DNA of 64,000 nucleotides from positions 2,989,022 through 3,053,021 of the forward strand of contig OY282376.1 of assembly GCA_958295845.1 (NCBI GenBank), written 5' to 3'. The notes beneath the pieces were generated by a model. That model saw only the letters and a list, made by a program, of their open reading frames with translations. It was not told the DNA's origin and did not search any database. A program made the position numbers and the translations under genes. Source of the DNA: Caldilineaceae bacterium (GTDB lineage Bacteria; Chloroflexota; Anaerolineae; Caldilineales; Caldilineaceae). Below, one piece after another: positions 35,253 through 43,440 of the stretch. Each line of letters starts with the position of its first letter. The first letter of the stretch is position 1.

Positions 35253-36258
35253 TATCCGAATCTCCGAAGTGCCTCTGCCTCGAGCCGGCCGCGGTGAGGT
35301 CATCGTAAAGGTAAGGGCATCCGGCATCTGCGCGACCGATGTCAAGATTCTTAGCGGCGCCGGGATTCCGGCCGACCTGCCGGCGATTCTGGGGCACGAG
35401 GTTGCGGGTACCATCCTTGAGTTAGGGCCGGGGACAGATGAGGCCGGTTTGCGCGTCGGGCAGCGCGTGGCAGTCTATCCGATCGCGGCGTGCGGCAAGT
35501 GCATTTACTGTCGTCAAGGACGAAACAGCCTTTGTCTCAGTGAGCACGGCCTGGGACATGGCGACGACGGCGGCTTTGCGGAGTACGTGAGGATACCGGC
35601 CGAGGTTGTACGGCTGGGCGGCGTCATTGACATCGGTGACATGCCGTTCGATTTGGCGGCGATGATAGAGCCGACCTCCTGTTGTATCGCCGCGGCCGAG
35701 CAGTGTGGGACGAAGGCAGGGGATACGGTTGTCGTGGTTGGTGTGGGGCCGCTAGGGCTTCTGCACACAGTTGTATCGACGGCTTTGGGGGCCGACGTCG
35801 TCTGCGTGGATGTTAACGAGGAGAGGCTGGCTAAGGCGAGGGGCCTGGGCGCGAAGCGGGCTGTCAACCCTGAAAAAGAGGACGCGGCGGAGGTTGTACG
35901 CGGGATGACCGGTGTAGGCGCCGACGTTGTTATCGCAGCGGTCGGCATTCCGCAAGTAATGGAGAGCTATTTGCCGCTGGTACGTAATGCCGGCGTATTC
36001 AACATTTTCGGCGGTACACCGCGCGGGGAAACGATGACAGTTGATCCTCGCTGGATCCACTATGGTGAAATCGTGTTGACGGGGACGTTTGCCTCGTCGG
36101 TGGGCCAATTCCACAGGGCGTTCAGCTTCGTAAGCGAGCATGCTGAGGAAATCGAGGCTGTGATTTCGACGCGATGCGGGCTGGATGACATTCTGGGGGC
36201 GGTGCAGCGCGTCCAGCGGGGTCAGGGGACGAAATCGGTTCTCCTGTTTCCGGAGTGA
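35221..36258 (+). CDS. Zinc-dependent medium-chain alcohol/polyol dehydrogenase
   Basis: A 345-residue cytoplasmic NAD(P)-dependent dehydrogenase. The catalytic zinc site shows GICATD and LGHEVAG; the four structural-zinc cysteines are in CGKCIYC and NSLC (about 86-104). The nucleotide fold shows VVGVGPLG. The group includes threonine, sorbitol and other polyol dehydrogenases; the specific substrate is not readable. The start overlaps the preceding small gene, and the MBL-fold gene follows after 34 bases. Confidence 0.89.
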   Translation: MKAAVVYQKNDIRISEVPLPRAGRGEVIVKVRASGICATDVKILSGAGIPADLPAILGHEVAGTILELGPGTDEAGLRVGQRVAVYPIAACGKCIYCRQGRNSLCLSEHGLGHGDDGGFAEYVRIPAEVVRLGGVIDIGDMPFDLAAMIEPTSCCIAAAEQCGTKAGDTVVVVGVGPLGLLHTVVSTALGADVVCVDVNEERLAKARGLGAKRAVNPEKEDAAEVVRGMTGVGADVVIAAVGIPQVMESYLPLVRNAGVFNIFGGTPRGETMTVDPRWIHYGEIVLTGTFASSVGQFHRAFSFVSEHAEEIEAVISTRCGLDDILGAVQRVQRGQGTKSVLLFPE

Positions 36259-36292
36259 GTCAGCGGGGACCAGCAACTGCGGGAGGGAAGGC

Positions 36293-37024
36293 ATGAAAAT
36301 CAAGTGGTATGCGCACGCCTGTCTGCGAATCGAAGGCGACGGCGTCAGCATCATAACCGACCCGTATACGCCCCATAAGTCGGGATTTGCCGCTGTGGCC
36401 GAGACGGCTGATATTGTCGTTCGCAGTTCGGATGACGACTCCGCCCATGCAAACGCGGAAATGATTCCGGGGATTCCCGAGGTGGTAACGGCCACGCATT
36501 TCTTGAGTTTCGAAGGCGAGGGTCTTGGAGACTCCCACACGACACCGGACACGCGTCAAGACGGTTCGACATTTCTGAGCCAGGCGGGTGTCCGATTCAA
36601 AGCGATACCGGCGATGGAATCGATGCGGGTGAAGCTGCAGCCGCGTGACAACGCGATGTACTGTTTTGAAGTCGAGGGAATCCGCGTGGTCCATTTTGGC
36701 GATGTGGGCAATCGCCTGGAGGGCTGGCAACTGGAGCAGGTGGGAGATGTTGACGTGGCGATTGTGCCCACGGGGGGACCGCCGACGATTGAGCTGCCGG
36801 ACCTGCACGACGCCCTTGACATCCTGCGGCCGGCGGTGACAATCCCGATGCACTATGAGCTTCCCGGTTGCAAGTTTCCCAAGATGGCTGACGTGAGAGA
36901 GTTCACACAACGGTACCCGGTGTCGCGTGTCCGGTGGGCCGAGGCGCCGGAGGTGGCGCTTTCAAAGCCTGAACTGCCGCAGGAACCGGAGGTATGGGTC
37001 CTGCAGGCCACTACGGCAGGATAG
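36293..37024 (+). CDS. MBL-fold (UlaG-like) protein with degenerate metal motif
   Basis: A 243-residue protein beginning MKIKWYAHACLRIEGDG, the standard start of UlaG-like metallo-beta-lactamase-fold hydrolases. Later blocks VVHFGDVGN, VPTGGPPTI and TIPMHYELPG also fit. The usual HxHxDH metal site, expected after the VV(x)S strand, instead reads SSDDDSAH, keeping one His at most, so zinc binding may differ or be lost. The ATG at 36293 has GGGAGGGAAGG just before it. It is probably the last gene of the copA-ccmF series. Confidence 0.8.
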   Translation: MKIKWYAHACLRIEGDGVSIITDPYTPHKSGFAAVAETADIVVRSSDDDSAHANAEMIPGIPEVVTATHFLSFEGEGLGDSHTTPDTRQDGSTFLSQAGVRFKAIPAMESMRVKLQPRDNAMYCFEVEGIRVVHFGDVGNRLEGWQLEQVGDVDVAIVPTGGPPTIELPDLHDALDILRPAVTIPMHYELPGCKFPKMADVREFTQRYPVSRVRWAEAPEVALSKPELPQEPEVWVLQATTAG

Positions 37025-37094
37025 CATATTTGCGAAGGCCGGCTGTTTTGTCTGGGCACAGCGAACCTGGCTGCGGCTACCGACCTTCGACCTG

Positions 37095-38348
37095 TCAGGC
37101 TTCCGTTTGCTCTTGCGTGTACTTTCCCCCCGACAGAATTGGGGCGGTGAGAGCGCCGATCACACTGACCAGCGCTGCCGCCAAGTACAGTCCCGTCAGA
37201 CCGGCCGCATTGAGAACCAGTCCCAGAATCCAACTCCCCACGCCAATTCCAAGATCGAAGGCCAGATAGAAGCCGGCGGTGGCGCGACCGCGCTGGGCGG
37301 ACGGCATGCGATCCACGCAGATTGCGATCAGGGCCGGATGGCTGATGCCGGAGCCGATGCCCATCAGGGCCGCGCTGCCGACGAGGAGGGGCATGCCTGC
37401 GGAGGCGGCCAGGCCTGCCAGGCCGACGGCGTTGACGATCAGCGCCGGTAGGAGCAACTGGCCGCGGTTTACACGGTCGAGCAGGCGGCCGGTCAGGATG
37501 CGGGTGGCGATAATGGAGACGCCGTAGACAGCGTAGGCAGCACCCACCGATGCGAGCTCTCTGCGATCAGCCAGCAGCGGCAGGAAGGCGAAGAGGGCGC
37601 CGAAGCTCACGCCGAAAAGCGCGGTCGTGAGCATCGGGCCGCGCAGGGGTCTGGGCAACGAAAAAAGCTGGGCGGAACGGAGTTTTGCGCCGGCGCGCCT
37701 AGCGGCCTTTGGGATGACTCCCCAGACGAGTGCACCAGCCAGCAGAGACAACACCGAACTGAGAAAGAATGCGCTGTGGCCGATGCCTCTGCCCCAGAGC
37801 GGGCAGGCAACATCGCTGGTGCCGGCAGGTGCCAACGCTGGCATACACCAGGTCGGACAGGGGGAGGTTGGGCAAGGGAACTGGGGGGTGAGGATGTCGA
37901 GGCCAGCGCTGACGGCGGCTGGGGTCAGGGTGATGGCGACATTGGCGGCGGCGCCGAAAAGGGCGAGCGCTGCGCCCCTGCGTTGCGGTTCGGCCAAGTC
38001 GGCGACAAGAGCGGTGGCGGCGGTGGTGAAGGTGACGTAACCGGCAGCCTGCAGGACGCGCAACGCGAAGAGCAGCGCGGGGTTGGAGGTGAAGCTCATC
38101 AAGGCGGCGCCGGCGGCCAGCGACACCGTTCCGAACAGGATGACGGGCCGGCTGCCCAGACTGTCGCTAACCGCGCCTGTCAGCGGACGTCCAATCAGGG
38201 AGGCAACGCCGAAGGCGCCCAGCACTAAGCCGATTTGCCAGTCGGGCAGACCAACTGCCTCCAGGTAAAGTGGGATCGGTACCAGGAGGGCGTAGAAGGC
38301 GGCAAAGAAAAGCAGAGCCGCCGACCAGACCGCCCAGTACCGGCTCAC
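37095..38348 (-). CDS. MFS transporter in the arsenic operon, with Cys/Pro-rich loop insertion
   Basis: A 417-residue major facilitator with 12 predicted helices. TM2 is followed by GRPLTGAVSDSLGSRP, the usual loop 2-3 motif, and the second half has RILTGRLLDRVNRGQ. A stretch of about 35 residues between TM5 and TM6 (around 37780-37890 of the DNA) is rich in Pro and Cys (FPCPTSPCPTWCMP) and unlike the rest; it sits on the outer face and looks inserted. I chose the GTG at 38348, two bases after the ArsM stop; the longer frame reads through arsM. Co-transcription with arsR and arsM suggests export of an arsenical. A general drug/sugar MFS role is the alternative. Confidence 0.8.
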   Translation of the reverse strand: MSRYWAVWSAALLFFAAFYALLVPIPLYLEAVGLPDWQIGLVLGAFGVASLIGRPLTGAVSDSLGSRPVILFGTVSLAAGAALMSFTSNPALLFALRVLQAAGYVTFTTAATALVADLAEPQRRGAALALFGAAANVAITLTPAAVSAGLDILTPQFPCPTSPCPTWCMPALAPAGTSDVACPLWGRGIGHSAFFLSSVLSLLAGALVWGVIPKAARRAGAKLRSAQLFSLPRPLRGPMLTTALFGVSFGALFAFLPLLADRRELASVGAAYAVYGVSIIATRILTGRLLDRVNRGQLLLPALIVNAVGLAGLAASAGMPLLVGSAALMGIGSGISHPALIAICVDRMPSAQRGRATAGFYLAFDLGIGVGSWILGLVLNAAGLTGLYLAAALVSVIGALTAPILSGGKYTQEQTEA

Positions 38349-38350
38349 CG

Positions 38351-39244
38351 TCAGGGCTTTCGCGCCTGGATGCTGCTGCCGGTAAAGCGTTGCAGCAGAT
38401 CTTTCAGCAGATCTGGCCTCAGGTCCGTTAGTGCAGGCGGCAGTTCGCCGTTGAAGTCGGCAGCGGTATAGCGCTGTTCGATGGTTATCGAGATTTCGTG
38501 GAAACCGGCGGCCTGGAGCAATGCGGTGAATTGGCTGATGGTCAGGGCGCCAGCGATGCAGCCGGCCCAACTCAGCCCGGCCCGAATCTGCTTCTCGCTG
38601 ACGGGCATGCCGGAGAGATCGCCATCAACGACGATGTCCGAAATCGCAACCCGTCCTCCCGGCTTGAGCACGCGGAAGGCCTCATTGAGAACCTTGCCCT
38701 TGTCGGTGGTGAGATTCACGACGCAGTTGGAAATGACTACATCGACCGTATTGGCGGGTAGGGGGAGGTTTTCCAGGTCGCCTTTGCGAAACTCCACATT
38801 GGTCGCGCCGGTCTTATCGGCGTTGCGGCGGGCCAGCTCCAGCATGCTGTCGTTCAAGTCGACGCCGTAGACGTAGCCGGACTCACCGACCTGTCGGGCC
38901 GCGAGCAGCGCGTCAAGGCCGCCGCCGGAGCCGAGATCGAGGACTGTTTCGCCGGGCCCCAGGGAGGCGATGGCGTTGGGATTGCCGCAGCCCCGGCTGC
39001 TATTGACGGCGGTGTCCGGCAGCTGGCTCAGGTCTTCGATTTCGTAGAAATCGCTCCCGCAACAGTTCTGACTGCCGTTACCGTTCAGATGCTCTTCGGC
39101 GACCCGTCCATAGTGCGTCTGGACCTCGGCGCGGATGGTTTCAGCGTTTTCCAACGATACCGACGACAGCTCAACAGATGTACCACAGCAGCTGCCGGTC
39201 TGTAATTCTTCAGATTTCTGCAGGACTTCAGATTGGGATTGCAT
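38351..39244 (-). CDS. arsM: Arsenite S-adenosylmethionine methyltransferase
   Basis: A 297-residue cytoplasmic methyltransferase. The SAM site is VLDLGSGGGLDALLAA. The arsenic-binding cysteines expected of ArsM are present in SSRGCGNP, ISNCVVNL and WAGCIAGA, and an extra N-terminal CC pair (GSCCGTS) and NCCGS occur as in many ArsM proteins. The enzyme methylates As(III) to mono- and dimethyl forms. Its start overlaps arsR by 17 bases, and the MFS gene follows two bases after the stop, so all three are one operon under the ArsR-type operator at 39745-39766. Confidence 0.93.
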   Translation of the reverse strand: MQSQSEVLQKSEELQTGSCCGTSVELSSVSLENAETIRAEVQTHYGRVAEEHLNGNGSQNCCGSDFYEIEDLSQLPDTAVNSSRGCGNPNAIASLGPGETVLDLGSGGGLDALLAARQVGESGYVYGVDLNDSMLELARRNADKTGATNVEFRKGDLENLPLPANTVDVVISNCVVNLTTDKGKVLNEAFRVLKPGGRVAISDIVVDGDLSGMPVSEKQIRAGLSWAGCIAGALTISQFTALLQAAGFHEISITIEQRYTAADFNGELPPALTDLRPDLLKDLLQRFTGSSIQARKP

Positions 39245-39641
39245 CGTTTATCTCTCCTGGATCGCAAATTATCGACTGTACAAATGAATTGAGTGGCTCT
39301 ACCCCTTCTCTTCTGACCGAATAGTAGATCCACGTGCCGCGCCGCTCACTGTCAACTAGGCCTGCCTTACGCAGCAGGCGCAGATGATGGGAAATGGTAG
39401 GCTGTGAGAGAGTGAAACGGGCCTCGATATGGCAGACGCACATGGGGCTTGCGTGCCGAGACAGCAGGTCGAGAATCCGAATGCGCACAGGGTGGCTCAT
39501 CGCTTTGAACGCGGAGGCAATCGTGTCTGTTTGGGCATTGTCCCCGAACTGCGTCTCGGCAGATTCGCTCACCGGCGACTTTGGCAGATTTGGGAGCGCG
39601 GGTTTCTTAGTGCTGCTGGCGATTGTCAGCTGGGTTACCAT
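39228..39641 (-). CDS. arsR: ArsR/SmtB-family transcriptional repressor
   Basis: A 137-residue winged-helix repressor. The metal-sensing motif CVCHI (compare CVCDL of ArsR) lies just before the recognition helix LSQPTISHHLRLLRKAGLV, and the wing reads RRGTWIYYSV. An N-terminal extension of about 40 residues precedes the DNA-binding domain. The ATG at 39641 is used here; an upstream in-frame TTG at 39659 would add six residues. It represses its own operon (arsR-arsM-MFS), as the operator in its promoter suggests. Confidence 0.91.
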   Translation of the reverse strand: MVTQLTIASSTKKPALPNLPKSPVSESAETQFGDNAQTDTIASAFKAMSHPVRIRILDLLSRHASPMCVCHIEARFTLSQPTISHHLRLLRKAGLVDSERRGTWIYYSVRREGVEPLNSFVQSIICDPGEINDAIPI

Positions 39642-39733
39642 TGTGTTCTCTTCGCTCAATCTCTGCGTTTCGCTGCCTGTCCATCACGTTAATCAGAGGA
39701 GGCCAAAATCTTAATTTCGGCCGCCTACGAGAC

Positions 39734-39762
39734 AGTCTATTCCTTATATTGAACTTTGTCAA
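39734..39762 (-). promoter_or_regulatory. Promoter of the arsR-arsM-MFS operon
   Basis: On the minus strand TTGACA (39762-39757), a 17-base spacer and TAGACT (39739-39734), about 90 bases upstream of arsR. The -35 element lies inside the inverted repeat at 39745-39766. Confidence 0.65.
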
Positions 39763-39766
39763 TATA
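39745..39766. promoter_or_regulatory. ArsR-type operator
   Basis: TATATTGA and TCAATATA are perfect inverse arms around a 6-base centre (ACTTTG). AT-rich arms of this form are typical SmtB/ArsR operators. It overlaps the -35 element and the spacer, so bound ArsR would block RNA polymerase. Confidence 0.75.
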
Positions 39767-39922
39767 TCGGTTGGGTCGGGTACATCCCAAATCTGATGAG
39801 GGACCGGTTTGGAAGCGAGATTGTGCCGGAGGCGGCAGGTACTGTTCGCCGGTTCATGGAGAGACGTAGGGCAGACGCCGGGCCCCCGGCCTTACCGGGT
39901 GTCCGTTGGTTTAGGGGGAACA
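39767..39922. other. Gene-free spacer left of repeat copy B
   Basis: No supported gene. Small plus-strand frames here run into the composite repeat and have no family features. Confidence 0.4.
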
Positions 39923-40128
39923 GGGCAGGCACAAGGCCTGCCCCTACGGGAGCAGCTGGGGTTATGTTGTTGGCTAAACACTTTTCTCTATACACGTTGC
40001 TGGGGAAGAAGGAGCACTGTGGTCTTGTAAGGGCGGGGCGTTGCGGGGGCGCAGCCCCCGCACAAGGGAGGGCCGAAGGCGTAACTGCAGGGGACAGGGG
40101 TCAGTGGTCAGTGGTCAGGGGTCAGGGG
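39923..40128. repeat. Composite dispersed repeat, copy B
   Basis: Same modules as at 3487-3774: hairpin GGGCAGGC-acaag-GCCTGCCC (39923-39943), TGTTGGCTAAAC, GGGGAAGAAGGAGCAC, GGGCGGGGCGTTGCGGGGGC (about 40031-40050), AGCCCCCGCACAAGGGAGGG, then TGGTCAGTGG/GGTCAGGGG units. Confidence 0.83.
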
Positions 40129-40399
40129 ATGGTAGGCGGAGATTGGAGCGGGGAATGATCGGGGTATGGTTACGGCATTAGGAGTACAAGCGGGTTCCCT
40201 CATTTGTGAATGCACCCTTTGGGGTGGGTCATCGTCTTTGCGAGTTTCAGGAAATGGGAGACAGTAGTCAGTGGGTTCCCAAATGGGCTCTTATGAAATC
40301 TACCTGCGGAGGGCTTCAGCATAGGCCCGCATGCAATGCCCGCCAAGGAGGCATTGAAGCCATTTGACCAGGAATTCCTGTGAAATCGGACGTCGGGCG
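40129..40399. other. Gene-free spacer upstream of xseA
   Basis: No supported gene or RNA; minus-strand frames here are antisense to the xseA 5' end or featureless. Confidence 0.4.
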
Positions 40400-40408
40400 T
40401 GGTACAAT
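40400..40408 (+). promoter_or_regulatory. Extended -10 promoter directly before xseA
   Basis: TGG followed by TACAAT (40403-40408) is an extended -10 element that ends only eight bases before the xseA ATG. Transcription would begin at or next to the start codon, predicting a leaderless or nearly leaderless mRNA. Confidence 0.45.
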
Positions 40409-40416
40409 CCAGGGCT

Positions 40417-41730
40417 ATGAATCCTCTGACGATTACACAGCTTACGTCGCACGTTACTACGCTGTTTGAGAAAGACGAATTGCTCCGGGATGTCTGGGTC
40501 CTGGCGGAGGTGAGCCGATGGACGAAGGCGGCCAGCGGGCACATCTACTTCAATATGAAGGACAGCGGCGCGGTCATCAGTGCTTTGATGTGGAGGGGCA
40601 ATGCACACCGGCACGCCTGGCTGCCGAGAGAAGGCGACCAGATCCTAGCGCACGGGCATGTGACGGTTTACCCTGAGCGCGGCCAATACCAGTTCTACGC
40701 GGACGAGATCAGGCCGGCGGGGCGCGGACAGCTGTACGCGCAGTTTGAGGCGCTTAAGGAGAGGCTCGCGGCTGAAGGCCTCTTTGACGCGGATCGCAAG
40801 CGGCCGATTTCAGCTAAGCCGCGTCGATTAGGGATTGTCACCAGTCAGAGCGCGGCCGCGTTTCAGGATGTGTTGCGCGTTCTGGGCCAGCGCTGGCCGC
40901 TGGCGGAGGCGGTCCTGTTTCCGACGCAGGTCCAGGGCGCGGAGGCGCCGGGACAGATCGCGGCCGCGCTTGCGGCTGCGAACAGATTCGCGGGCGGGGC
41001 AGCATCGCCCGGCGCCATTTCCGAAGAAGATCAGGCCGAATTGCCTTTGCTGTTTGCGGGCAACGGTCACAGATCTTCAGACTCGCTGATAGAGAGTGCT
41101 GAACAAGAGGAGGGTTTCCTGGACACAGTTCTGCTCGTACGGGGGGGCGGTTCTATTGAGGACCTTTGGGCATTCAACGAGGAGGTCGTGGCGTACGCTA
41201 TCGCACAGAGCAATGTGCCGGTCGTGACCGGGATCGGCCATGAGACCGATTTCACGATCGCTGATTTCGTGGCTGATTTGCGGGCTCCGACGCCGACGGG
41301 GGCAGCGGTGGCAGCGACGCCTGACCGCTGGGAGCTGCTGCAGGATGTCAGGCAGATGCAGGTGTGGTTGCTTCGAGGCGGGGCGGGCGCCGTTTCGGAT
41401 CGGTTGGCGCAGTTGGACGATGTGCGGCGCAGGCTACTGCGCAGCGCGCCTTTGCGGCAAATTGATCTCGCGCGGCAGCGGCTGGATGACACTGAGGACC
41501 GAATCCGGCGCGTTCAGGCTAATGCGCTGCAGAGAAGGAAAGAACAGTTGGCCTCCGCCAGGGCCAGGCTGGAAGGCCTTAATCCTTCGGCAGTACTTTC
41601 GCGCGGGTATAGTATTGTGCAACGGGAAAATGGGGCTGTAGTCAGTGCTCCTGAGCAAACATCTGCCGGAGAGCGGTTGTTGATCCGTTCGTCAGGCGGA
41701 GGGTACCCCGTGATCCGTGAGAGCGACTAA
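40417..41730 (+). CDS. xseA: Exodeoxyribonuclease VII large subunit
   Basis: A 437-residue DNA-degrading nuclease subunit. The N-terminal OB-fold (about 1-100) begins MNPLTITQLTSHVTTLFEKDE and contains GHIYFNMKD. The catalytic region shows LGIVTSQSAAAFQDVLRVL, VLLVRGGGSIEDLWAFNEE and TGIGHETDFTIADFVADLRAPTP in three blocks. A hydrophilic insertion (about 190-225) interrupts the catalytic domain. The C-terminal helical region (315-395) is followed by LNPSAVLSRGYSIV. The small subunit xseB is not next to it, although the two are often adjacent. The ATG at 40417 agrees with the family N-terminus. Confidence 0.94.
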   Translation: MNPLTITQLTSHVTTLFEKDELLRDVWVLAEVSRWTKAASGHIYFNMKDSGAVISALMWRGNAHRHAWLPREGDQILAHGHVTVYPERGQYQFYADEIRPAGRGQLYAQFEALKERLAAEGLFDADRKRPISAKPRRLGIVTSQSAAAFQDVLRVLGQRWPLAEAVLFPTQVQGAEAPGQIAAALAAANRFAGGAASPGAISEEDQAELPLLFAGNGHRSSDSLIESAEQEEGFLDTVLLVRGGGSIEDLWAFNEEVVAYAIAQSNVPVVTGIGHETDFTIADFVADLRAPTPTGAAVAATPDRWELLQDVRQMQVWLLRGGAGAVSDRLAQLDDVRRRLLRSAPLRQIDLARQRLDDTEDRIRRVQANALQRRKEQLASARARLEGLNPSAVLSRGYSIVQRENGAVVSAPEQTSAGERLLIRSSGGGYPVIRESD

Positions 41731-41832
41731 AACGCCTCCGACCAAGAGTTTCCCCTGCCGAAGCCGAACCTGTTTCGGCCCAATTCTCCAACTGGCTGAG
41801 GCCCCCTAGCACACATTCGTGACGCTAGCGGC

Positions 41833-43215
41833 TTACGTCACCGAACCACGTAATTCCTCGATGGCTGGGTCGATTTCCTCTATCTTCGCGTACTCTTCAT
41901 CCCAGAACAACTGGCTGGCCATGCGCTCGATGAGGTCGGCGCTATAGCCGAACCGGGTCCACAGGTCCTGTTTCATGCCCTGGAGGCGGTCGTGATGGCC
42001 AGGCCGATTGAGGTCGATGATCTCGCCTATCGACGCTCCCAGGAATACGGCTTTGGCCCAGACTTCCAGCGTATCGGCGTCCGGCCTGCCGCCGTGACGC
42101 TCGTAGAGTTCGGCGCTGACGGAGGGATAACGGTCGTAGCTGTCGGTGGCGATGGTGACGACGTTGTCCTGCGGGCCGAGTCCGAGGTATTTTGCGGTCT
42201 TGATGGCGCCGACGACGTTGCAGATGCAGCTCGGGCCGAACTTTCCCTGCAGCGCCTCGGCATCCTGACCCCTCAGCCCGAGGCGGTCAACGAGAGCGTC
42301 GGTCCCCGCCTGTGCAACTTCCATACCCTGGACGGTCTCTTCGTCGTTGATGAGCATGAGGAGGTCGGAGTTGTAGATGTTATGGATGAGGGTAACCATT
42401 TTGTCGCCGATGCCCTCGATCCGGTGCTGGCCCTGGCCGCCGTCGAAGAGGGTTGAGCACTGGCGCGGTTCGAGGACGACGATGTTGGCGTCAGGGTAAA
42501 GTGATTTGATATGGTCTCCGGCTGCGAGCGTGCCGGCACTGCCGGGCGCGCTGACGAAGGCGGCTACCTGGCCGTTGCCTACGCTGGCGGCGGCCTTTTC
42601 GACGGCGTCGCCGGTGACGTGGCGGTGGAAGCGGTAGTTGGGCATCAGTTCGAACTGGGCGAGGACGACGTATTTCTCCGGCTTGCTGACGTATTCACTG
42701 TGGGTGCGTTCGAGGGTCAGGATCACGTCCGATTCGGTGCCGGGCGTGAGGTCCAGTTCGCCGCCATACTTGCGGATGCGCTCGTAGCGTTCCTGGCTCA
42801 TGGTGTCGGGCATGACGACGACGGCCTGGTAGCCTTTCAAGGCGCTGACGTAGGCTGTGCCGATGCCGAAATTTCCGGTGCTGGGGCCGATTATTTTGCG
42901 GTCGCCGGGTCTCAAGCCGTTCATGACTTCAGATTCAGCGAGGGTGGTGTAGGCAGGGCCGACCTTCATCGAACCGCTGGGAAAGTTGCGGCCGCTGAGA
43001 ACGATGATATTGGCCTGGACGCCGGTCAGCTCCTTGGGCAGTATGATGCGCTCAACATCTGTACCGGTATTTTTCCAGTTGATGTTGAAGAGGTTGAGGG
43101 GAGCGAGTTCGTCCGTCGTCAGGGCTGATGACGCTTCCCTCTGGATGCTGTCCGGGAGTTGGGTCGGGTCGCGCATTTCCGCGTAGGTGGGGCCGGGTAC
43201 GATTGGTCGGGTCAC
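41833..43215 (-). CDS. PLP-dependent beta-family enzyme (cysteine synthase-like)
   Basis: A 460-residue fold-type II PLP protein. The likely PLP lysine is in FPSGSMKVGPA, with the phosphate-contacting STGNFGIG segment following. It is larger than cysteine synthase (about 310) and has about 85 extra C-terminal residues and a 60-residue N-terminal extension. It resembles proteins annotated only as pyridoxal-phosphate-dependent beta subunits; the reaction is not known to me. The start is a GTG with GGAG nine bases upstream. It is co-oriented with threonine synthase, 225 bases downstream of that gene's stop. Confidence 0.78.
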   Translation of the reverse strand: MTRPIVPGPTYAEMRDPTQLPDSIQREASSALTTDELAPLNLFNINWKNTGTDVERIILPKELTGVQANIIVLSGRNFPSGSMKVGPAYTTLAESEVMNGLRPGDRKIIGPSTGNFGIGTAYVSALKGYQAVVVMPDTMSQERYERIRKYGGELDLTPGTESDVILTLERTHSEYVSKPEKYVVLAQFELMPNYRFHRHVTGDAVEKAAASVGNGQVAAFVSAPGSAGTLAAGDHIKSLYPDANIVVLEPRQCSTLFDGGQGQHRIEGIGDKMVTLIHNIYNSDLLMLINDEETVQGMEVAQAGTDALVDRLGLRGQDAEALQGKFGPSCICNVVGAIKTAKYLGLGPQDNVVTIATDSYDRYPSVSAELYERHGGRPDADTLEVWAKAVFLGASIGEIIDLNRPGHHDRLQGMKQDLWTRFGYSADLIERMASQLFWDEEYAKIEEIDPAIEELRGSVT

Positions 43216-43440
43216 TGCAGATTCTCCGCTTTCAAGTAACTAAGAGGCATGGTAACAAATAGGGCACGAGTGAACGGCTGTCCTATGGTAACAGATTGAC
43301 AGCGGCCCTGCGAACGAATCATGACCACGTCAAAAAAAGTGGCTGCAGTCAAAAACTTGGTTTATCGAAAACAAGGTACAGTTGCTCCCCTTGATCCTGG
43401 CTGGCCCGCCTCCGCTTCAATTCTGTTGTTTGGGCGGGCA

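Noticed and set aside
39642..39659. Upstream TTG start for arsR
   Set aside because: It would add six poorly conserved residues; the ATG at 39641 is at least as well placed, though the TTG cannot be fully excluded.
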